Source of the DNA: Bacteroidota bacterium
GTDB taxonomy: Bacteria; Bacteroidota; Bacteroidia; Chitinophagales; Chitinophagaceae
Reading direction: 5' to 3'
Length of the DNA: 6,686 nt
NCBI GenBank assembly: GCA_023423015.1
Contig: JAFAGE010000293.1
Coordinates: forward strand, 1-6,686
A program made the position numbers and the translations under genes. Shown here one piece after another: positions 1 to 5,250 of the stretch. The first letter of the stretch is position 1, and each line of letters opens with the position of its first letter. The notes under the pieces were generated by a model, which saw only the letters and a list, made by a program, of their open reading frames with translations, was not told the origin of the DNA and did not search any database.

Positions 1-338
1 AATACGTGTCAACACAGATCCGTGAATCGTTGTTTCATTTGCCTGCAGACGCTGTGTCAAAAATCATTATTGCTTACGAACCGATCTGGGCGATCGGCAC
101 CGGTAAAACAGCCTCAACCGAACAGGCGCAGGAAATGCATGCCTCGTTACGTAAGGTATTGGAGAAACAATACGGCGCAAACGTTGCTTCCGGCATTCCG
201 ATTCTCTATGGCGGCAGCGTAAAAGCAAACAATGCAGCAGAATTGTTTGGATCGCCCGACGTGGATGGCGGATTGGTAGGAGGAGCTTCGCTGGTAGCCG
301 CAGATTTTGTTAAGATCATCCAGGCACTAAAACAATAA
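1..338 (+). CDS. tpiA: Triosephosphate isomerase, C-terminal part (5' end outside window)
   Basis: This enzyme interconverts dihydroxyacetone phosphate and glyceraldehyde 3-phosphate in cytoplasmic glycolysis and gluconeogenesis. About 111 residues are visible; the family is about 250 residues long, so roughly the first 140 lie upstream of the window. The reading frame is open to base 3, and the GTG at base 6 is an internal valine, not a start. Seen directly: the active-site signature AYEPIWAIGTGKTA, whose Glu (codon 78-80) is the catalytic base and whose following residues form flexible loop 6; the phosphate-binding YGGSVK of loop 7 (codons 207-224); and the DGGLVGGASL loop 8 near the C-terminus (codons 264-293). 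The protein ends normally in ALKQ at a TAA stop. All visible catalytic and phosphate-gripping elements are intact. The next gene begins 7 bases after the stop, suggesting shared transcription with the glycan cassette downstream. The N-terminal Lys and catalytic His lie outside the window. Confidence 0.97.
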   Translation, partial: YVSTQIRESLFHLPADAVSKIIIAYEPIWAIGTGKTASTEQAQEMHASLRKVLEKQYGANVASGIPILYGGSVKANNAAELFGSPDVDGGLVGGASLVAADFVKIIQALKQ

Positions 339-345
339 TTACAAT

Positions 346-1866
346 TTGCAAGCGGAAAATAAAAGCAGGTGGTGGTTTATTCTCGCTCCGCTTTGTCTTC
401 CTCTTTTTTTCGTGCTTCATGGAATCAACCAACATTTCGGTTTGATTCCATGGAAAGACGTCGTGATATTGCTCGCCTGGTACCTTTTTGTTACCTCGGC
501 AGTAATCTTCTTCTCAGCGCGAATACTAAAACACGGCTACAAATCTACGTTCTTCGTCTACTTCGTTCTTATTGTATTTTTCTTCTTCGGCGTATTCAAA
601 GATTTTACAAAACAGTTCGGGTGGCTCTCATTCATTACTTCGTATAAAATTCTTTTACCTGCAATTGCACTGTCGTTTATTGTTGTACCATGGCTGCTGA
701 AGAAAAGCCCCGGCACATTCAGGCGAACCTCTTTACTGCTGTCATTGATTGTGTTTGTAAACCTGGCAGTGGAAGCAGGGTTATTCATCTATAATACATT
801 CACCAAAGTTCCGGCTTCGTATGACTTTGGTGATCCTCAACATCAGCTTATCCGGGACGTCCGGATTGCTGATACTTCCAGCCGTCCGCATATTTTCTGG
901 ATCGTTCTCGACGAGTACTCGTCTTCAGCCGTGCTCCGCGAAAATTGGGGATTTCATAATCCGGTTGACACCGTTTTAAGAAACAAGGGGTTTTTTGTTG
1001 CTGATTCCGCTACCAGTCCCTACAACTACACTCAATATTCGTTGCTCGGTACGCTCGACATGCAATACCTGCCTGAATTGTCGACGCGTGATAAGATCAC
1101 TTATCGCGACATCGTTCGCTCGCAGCTTTCTCTTGAAGAGAACAATGTCGTGTCGGTGCTATTGCAGGCTGGTTACAAGGTGCAGAATTTCTCTGTTACA
1201 CACATGAATGGCATTCCCGCTTCGCCATTTACCAGGTTTGGTTCCCAAACGCGCATGCTTATCGACAACGAAACGTTGCCCGGTCGCACGTCGCTGGATA
1301 TTGGCTGGAATTTTCCTTATTTGTTCATGTCGCCCAATGAACGCGATTCCGCTATCGCAACGGAAGTTTACACTTCGCTGCACGCGTTAAATGATTCTAC
1401 TTACAGGTCTTCGATGGACCGTCTGAAACAACATGCTGCAGGCAGTGATCCACAGGCTTTTCTCATTCACACCATGTTTTCGCACGATCCGTTTTTGTAT
1501 GATGCCGATGGTAAGGTGAATGTGCAGCTAAAGCAGGGCGTTTTGTCCGAACGCTACATTCCTACTATTCAATACACCAACACCGTGCTGAATAGAATGA
1601 TAGATTCTATTCAAAGCTGGTATGCAGGGAAGGAATTTACAATTGTGATCCAGGGCGATCATGGGTTCAAGTTTCGTGAAACTGACCCGAAGATTAAGAC
1701 GGAAATGTGCAAGATTTTTTATGCAGTTTATTGCTCCGATGGAAACTACGAGGCATGGCATCATCGTGTTAACTCGGTAAATACTTTCCGCCTCCTGTTC
1801 AACAAATATTTAGGAACCAGGTTCGACGAACTACCAGCCCATAGTTTTACGTTATACTACCAATAG
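346..1866 (+). CDS. Membrane-anchored sulfatase/alkaline-phosphatase-superfamily protein (LtaS/MdoB-like layout)
   Basis: This 506-residue protein has five predicted membrane helices (about residues 10-27, 38-60, 66-84, 99-118, 128-149) followed by a large domain, expected in the periplasm, starting near residue 180. The domain shows the alkaline-phosphatase-superfamily metal sites: an acidic residue in IVLDEY (D189), a candidate nucleophile T229 in YNYTQYS, H380 in SHDPF and D438-H439 in QGDHG. This layout of five helices plus an extracytoplasmic Thr-dependent domain matches LtaS/MdoB phosphoglycerol transferases and related glycan-decorating enzymes. The CxPxR motif that makes formylglycine in true sulfatases is absent; the only cysteines are C17, C455 and C463. 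I infer transfer of a phospho-group to a surface glycan or lipid; donor and acceptor are unknown. TTG at 346 is the only usual start codon between an in-frame stop at 328-330 and helix 1, and the first internal ATG is codon 239. No clear ribosome-binding site is visible. It sits 7 bases after tpiA and 1 base before the flippase gene. Confidence 0.85.
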   Translation: MQAENKSRWWFILAPLCLPLFFVLHGINQHFGLIPWKDVVILLAWYLFVTSAVIFFSARILKHGYKSTFFVYFVLIVFFFFGVFKDFTKQFGWLSFITSYKILLPAIALSFIVVPWLLKKSPGTFRRTSLLLSLIVFVNLAVEAGLFIYNTFTKVPASYDFGDPQHQLIRDVRIADTSSRPHIFWIVLDEYSSSAVLRENWGFHNPVDTVLRNKGFFVADSATSPYNYTQYSLLGTLDMQYLPELSTRDKITYRDIVRSQLSLEENNVVSVLLQAGYKVQNFSVTHMNGIPASPFTRFGSQTRMLIDNETLPGRTSLDIGWNFPYLFMSPNERDSAIATEVYTSLHALNDSTYRSSMDRLKQHAAGSDPQAFLIHTMFSHDPFLYDADGKVNVQLKQGVLSERYIPTIQYTNTVLNRMIDSIQSWYAGKEFTIVIQGDHGFKFRETDPKIKTEMCKIFYAVYCSDGNYEAWHHRVNSVNTFRLLFNKYLGTRFDELPAHSFTLYYQ

Positions 1867-1867
1867 C

Positions 1868-3070
1868 GTGAACACCAACCAGCTTCTATACAGGCAGATC
1901 TTCTGGCGAGGGCTTTCAATAGCCCTTTCATTTGCCGTAAACGTACTGTTCGCGCGGTTTCTTGGGGCTTCGGTAAACGGCTGGGTTTTGTACCAGTTTG
2001 CTGTGTACAGCGTAGTCATTCAATTGGCCAGCCTCAGTATGGAAACAGGTGTGGCCTACCATACAGCACGTAAAACATACAGTGATGGACGACTACTTGG
2101 GTTTGCGCTGATGTGGAGCCTTGCAGCTTCGTCGGTTGTTTTCGGAGGAATTGTAATCACTGACGTTTTTATTAAACCGCTCGATTATCCCTGGGGATAT
2201 GCAGTAGCCTTTGTATGCGGCAACATGTTGATTAGTTTTGGTAACGCATTTTGTTACGCAAAGCTCCATTTTACTTTACCCGCGTCCGTAGCAATTGTGG
2301 TCAATTTTGTTGTTGCGATCATTTTAGCCATTCACTTTCTCATTGTTCCACTTCCGTTCGACATGATAGGATTGTGGTTCTGCTACTATCTCGTTCATGG
2401 AGCAGTACTTTTTATTTTGATATTATCAGCATCAAAAGTGCGATTGTCGTTTCGTATCACGCGCGATGAAATGTCGGCAATCATGAGTTATTCAATCGTC
2501 GCTGCACTCGCCAATCTTGTTTTCCTGCTGGTTACCCGTGTCGACTACCTGTTTATTAAAATATTCGAGAGCAGCTCGGAGCTCGGGAATTATGCCCAGG
2601 TTTCGCGTATCGCAACTATGCTGTTTTTGCTGCCGTCGGTGATTTCTTCAGTATTATTCCCGTTATCTGCAGCAGGATCAGCCCACCTGGACAGGACAAC
2701 GCTGCGTAGCATTATTCACCGGCTTTTGCTGGTGAACGGATCAATATGTTTACTGCTTGCAGCAATTGGTTATTGGTTGTTTCCTTTTATTTACGGGCAA
2801 TCTTATATCAGTATGTATCCTGCATTTCTTCTGCTCATTCCCGGTATACTTGCTGTTTCTGCCATGCATCCTTACTCGGCATATTTCTCGGGGAAAAACA
2901 GGGTGATTGAAAATATACGTGGTGGAATTCTTGCGTTGATGTTCATTGTACCTATTGATGTCTTGTTTATCCCGCAATTTGGGATCAATGCTGCATCTGT
3001 TGCAAGCAGTCTCGGATATGGTGCTTATTTTTTTTACCTGAGGTGGCGATTTGCTTTGAAGCACCACTAA
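1868..3070 (+). CDS. Wzx-like polysaccharide/O-antigen flippase (MOP superfamily)
   Basis: This 400-residue, very hydrophobic protein has about 12 predicted membrane helices (near residues 12-31, 38-58, 78-99, 108-129, 138-157, 164-186, 203-222, 245-268, 285-308, 315-335, 350-369, 372-392). It resembles polysaccharide-biosynthesis flippases, which move undecaprenyl-linked sugars from the cytoplasmic to the periplasmic face of the inner membrane. Family-like features are the N-terminal FARFLGASVNGWVLYQFA stretch and the mid-protein R-V-D-Y-L-F-I...LGNYAQVSRI segment (residues 224-248), which opens the second half in many Wzx proteins. The length is near the lower end of the family, but both halves are present, so I see no truncation. 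GTG at 1868 is the first usual start after the in-frame stop at 1811-1813, and the first internal Met is residue 58, too late to keep helices 1 and 2. The start lies 1 base after the preceding stop, which suggests translational coupling. The substrate cannot be read from sequence. Confidence 0.88.
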   Translation: MNTNQLLYRQIFWRGLSIALSFAVNVLFARFLGASVNGWVLYQFAVYSVVIQLASLSMETGVAYHTARKTYSDGRLLGFALMWSLAASSVVFGGIVITDVFIKPLDYPWGYAVAFVCGNMLISFGNAFCYAKLHFTLPASVAIVVNFVVAIILAIHFLIVPLPFDMIGLWFCYYLVHGAVLFILILSASKVRLSFRITRDEMSAIMSYSIVAALANLVFLLVTRVDYLFIKIFESSSELGNYAQVSRIATMLFLLPSVISSVLFPLSAAGSAHLDRTTLRSIIHRLLLVNGSICLLLAAIGYWLFPFIYGQSYISMYPAFLLLIPGILAVSAMHPYSAYFSGKNRVIENIRGGILALMFIVPIDVLFIPQFGINAASVASSLGYGAYFFYLRWRFALKHH

Positions 3071-3078
3071 AATTGCAA

Positions 3079-3109
3079 TTTGACTTTTGCATTGATTCTC
3101 CTAATTTTC
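3079..3109 (+). promoter_or_regulatory. Possible weak Bacteroidota-type promoter before the glycosyltransferase gene
   Basis: In the 43-base gap between the flippase and glycosyltransferase genes, TTTG (3079-3082) and TAATTTTC (3102-3109) are separated by 19 bases. They resemble the Bacteroidota -33 TTTG and -7 TAnnTTTG elements, with the last base of the -7 box not matching. Transcription would start almost at the ATG, giving a nearly leaderless message. The gap is AT-rich, so a chance match is quite possible. The gap also holds a perfect 10-base palindrome, AATTGCAATT (3071-3080), just after the flippase stop; it is too short and T-poor to call a terminator. Confidence 0.18.
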
Positions 3110-3113
3110 ATTT

Positions 3114-4265
3114 ATGCGCATTCTCTTCCTGCCAAGCTGGTATCCGTCGAAAGCTACCCCGTATGTGGGCGACTTCATCCAGCGTCACGCAAGGGCTGCA
3201 GCATTGTATAACGACGTGTATGTTCTGCATGTTGCCAAGGTAACCGATCCACATCTGAAAACGCCTACGGAAGAGATTCAAAGGGAAGGGAACTGCACCG
3301 AACATATTATTTACAACCGTAGGGGGTTACTGCCGGTGGGAGGAAAGATTCTTTCTATTTTCCATTACTATTACTTACACAGGAAATACCTCGACAACTA
3401 TATTCGTGAGTACGGCCTTCCCGATGTTGTTCATGTACACGTTCCGATAAAAGCAGGACTGGTTGCGTTGTGGCTTCAGAGAAAGTACAACCTCAAATTT
3501 GCGGTCACTGAACATTATACCATTTATAACGACACGGAACGTGAACGGTACTCAACACGACCCGTGTGGTTTCGTCATTATACCAGGAAAGTTGTGCAGA
3601 GATGCAGTGCTTTGATTCCCGTGAGTGATGAACTTGGACGTGCAATGAATAAATATGTAATCAGGAAAGATTTCCAGGTGGTTCCGAATGCGGTGGATAG
3701 TGCCCGCTTTTCTTACACCGATCCGCCTGAAGGCAGATTTCGGTTTATACATGTTTCAAACATGGTTCCAAGAAAAAATGTTGAAGGCATCATCGATGCC
3801 ATCGCATTATTATATAGAGAAAACCCGAACGTTGAATTGTTATTGGTAGGAGCAGAAACGGACGCGGTGAAAAATCATGCAATGAAAACGGGCCTTGTAG
3901 ACAAGGCAATTTTTTTCAAAGGCGAAGTGCCCTACGAAGCTGTTGCGGGTTATATGTCGAATGCACACGCACTTGTGTTGAACAGTTTCATGGAAAACAT
4001 GCCCTGTGTTGTGCTGGAGTCGTTGTGCAGTGGGAGACCAGTGGTTGCCACCAGGGTTGGCGGCACACCGGAAGTGGTTAACGATTTATCTGGGTTGCTG
4101 GTAGAGCCGGGAAACACACCTGAACTTATCCAGGCGATGAAAAGTATGATGTTGCAATATACGAACTATGACCTTCGTGCAATTTCGCGAAATGCTACAG
4201 CACTCTACAGCTACGAAAAAGTAGGAGCAATGTTGACAGATATTTACCGGAAACTAAGTTCCTGA
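3114..4265 (+). CDS. Glycosyltransferase family 4 (GT-B fold)
   Basis: This 383-residue protein is a retaining GT4-type glycosyltransferase, which moves a sugar from a nucleotide-sugar donor to a growing glycan, probably lipid-linked on the cytoplasmic side of the inner membrane. The N-terminal acceptor domain starts MRILFLPSWYP, contains VVHVHVP (105-111) and VTEHYTIYND with a conserved-type His at 134, and reaches the interdomain hinge at VVPNAVD (189-195). The C-terminal donor domain shows VSNMVPRKN (214-222; Arg220 and Lys221 are the likely diphosphate contacts), LLLVGAE (242-248) and the EX7E motif E294-NMPCVVL-E302, followed by SGRPVVATRVGGTPE. The length is typical and no key element is missing. 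ATG at 3114 directly opens the first beta strand; no Shine-Dalgarno sequence is visible. The gene follows the flippase by 43 bases. Its last 12 bases overlap the convergent ROK kinase gene. Donor and acceptor sugars cannot be deduced; there are no membrane helices. Confidence 0.94.
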   Translation: MRILFLPSWYPSKATPYVGDFIQRHARAAALYNDVYVLHVAKVTDPHLKTPTEEIQREGNCTEHIIYNRRGLLPVGGKILSIFHYYYLHRKYLDNYIREYGLPDVVHVHVPIKAGLVALWLQRKYNLKFAVTEHYTIYNDTERERYSTRPVWFRHYTRKVVQRCSALIPVSDELGRAMNKYVIRKDFQVVPNAVDSARFSYTDPPEGRFRFIHVSNMVPRKNVEGIIDAIALLYRENPNVELLLVGAETDAVKNHAMKTGLVDKAIFFKGEVPYEAVAGYMSNAHALVLNSFMENMPCVVLESLCSGRPVVATRVGGTPEVVNDLSGLLVEPGNTPELIQAMKSMMLQYTNYDLRAISRNATALYSYEKVGAMLTDIYRKLSS

Positions 4266-5237
4266 TTTCATATCCCACACCAGTGCGCTTGCGCCGAGGA
4301 TAGCAGCATCTGATTCCTTGAGGTGGCTTACCAGGATTTTCACCTTGTTCTGGAAAACCTTGAGCAGGTTAGTTTCCATGCTTTCTCTTGTTGGTTGAAG
4401 TATCAGGTCTCCGGCTTTTGTAAGTCCACCGAATAGTATAATAGCCTCCGGGCTCGAGAACATCACAAAGTTTGCAAGTGCAAGTCCAAGAATCTGGCCG
4501 GTGAAATCGAACACTTCTTTCGCGAGTTTGTCTCCGCGTGTGGCAGCTTCATATACGGTCTTCGAAGTAATCTTTTCCGTTGGAACGTCACGCAGCAGGC
4601 TTGGCTCGCTGCTTTTGGCCAACATTTCTATGGCCGTCAGGCGAACTCCTGTTGCTGATGCATAACTTTCGAGCGATCCATATTTGCCGGTGCCCTCGTG
4701 GAGGCGACCATTTGGGATTGTTATTGTATGACCGAGCTCTCCTGCGAAGCCATCGTGACCGTAAATCAGTTTTCCATTCGCCACGATACCGCTACCTACG
4801 CCGGTTCCCAGGGTGATCATTATAAAATCCCGCATACCCTTTGCAGCGCCATACATCATTTCACCGATTGCAGCAGCATTGGCGTCGTTGGTCAGCACAA
4901 CGGGTAGCTTAAATTTGTCTTCCATCATCCGGGCGAAAGGAATAATACCTTTCCAGGGAAGATTTGGCGCGTACTCAACGGTACCGGAGTAGAAGTTGCC
5001 ATTCGGGGCACCAACACCGATGCCTTTGATGCGGCCGCTTCCGCCGGCGCGCTGTATCATATCATAAACATTCTGGTAGAGTTCGTCGATAAATCCCTCT
5101 ACCTCTGCATGATTCCTGGATGAAATTTCACTGGAGAACAGGATGTTCCCGTTACGGTCTACGATGCCGAATTTAGTTCCAGTACCCCCGATGTCAATTC
5201 CTATTGCCAGTTGTTGTAGTGAAGTTGCGTTAGCCAT
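4254..5237 (-). CDS. ROK-family sugar kinase (glucokinase-like), lacking the zinc-site cysteines
   Basis: This 327-residue protein is an ATP-dependent ROK sugar kinase; glucose or a related hexose or amino sugar is the likely substrate. Seen directly: the phosphate-binding DIGGTGTKFG (D15-G24); the catalytic-base Asp D118 in TNDANAA; the second phosphate loop TLGTGVGSGIV (142-152); and the sugar-binding GELGH with E167 and H170. Where most ROK proteins have CxCGxxGCxE, this one reads EGTGKYGSLE (181-190), so the three zinc cysteines are replaced by Glu, Thr and Ser, and the whole protein has no cysteine. H170 is kept and H180 lies nearby. The frame is open to 5342, but ATG at 5237 is chosen because the ROK core begins about 10 residues later and the extension would run through the permease gene. 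An A-rich stretch (AAAGAAAA) precedes the ATG. The gene follows the sugar permease by 13 bases, consistent with phosphorylating the imported sugar. A polyphosphate-dependent or N-acetylhexosamine kinase cannot be excluded. Confidence 0.93.
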   Translation of the reverse strand: MANATSLQQLAIGIDIGGTGTKFGIVDRNGNILFSSEISSRNHAEVEGFIDELYQNVYDMIQRAGGSGRIKGIGVGAPNGNFYSGTVEYAPNLPWKGIIPFARMMEDKFKLPVVLTNDANAAAIGEMMYGAAKGMRDFIMITLGTGVGSGIVANGKLIYGHDGFAGELGHTITIPNGRLHEGTGKYGSLESYASATGVRLTAIEMLAKSSEPSLLRDVPTEKITSKTVYEAATRGDKLAKEVFDFTGQILGLALANFVMFSSPEAIILFGGLTKAGDLILQPTRESMETNLLKVFQNKVKILVSHLKESDAAILGASALVWDMKSGT

Positions 5238-5250
5238 TTTTTCTTTACTC

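Noticed and set aside
6..8. GTG as a start of a short 110-residue gene
   Set aside because: The product is the C-terminal part of triosephosphate isomerase and the frame is open to the window edge.
1159..1764. Antisense open frames within the 346-1866 gene
   Set aside because: Short, without motifs, and lying opposite a gene with clear catalytic motifs.
3028..3035. Run of eight T in the flippase gene (also seven T at 404-410 and 3909-3915) as phase-variation tracts
   Set aside because: The runs are short, encode ordinary Phe/Tyr-rich or Phe-containing stretches in intact frames, and AT-rich membrane genes contain them by chance.
2750..3067. 105-residue open frame on the - strand within the flippase gene
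   Set aside because: It shows no recognisable domain and its composition is that of an antisense shadow of the conserved flippase frame.
4249..4262. GGAA...TTCC inverted repeat as a bidirectional terminator
   Set aside because: Only four base pairs around a six-base loop, with no T-tract on either strand.
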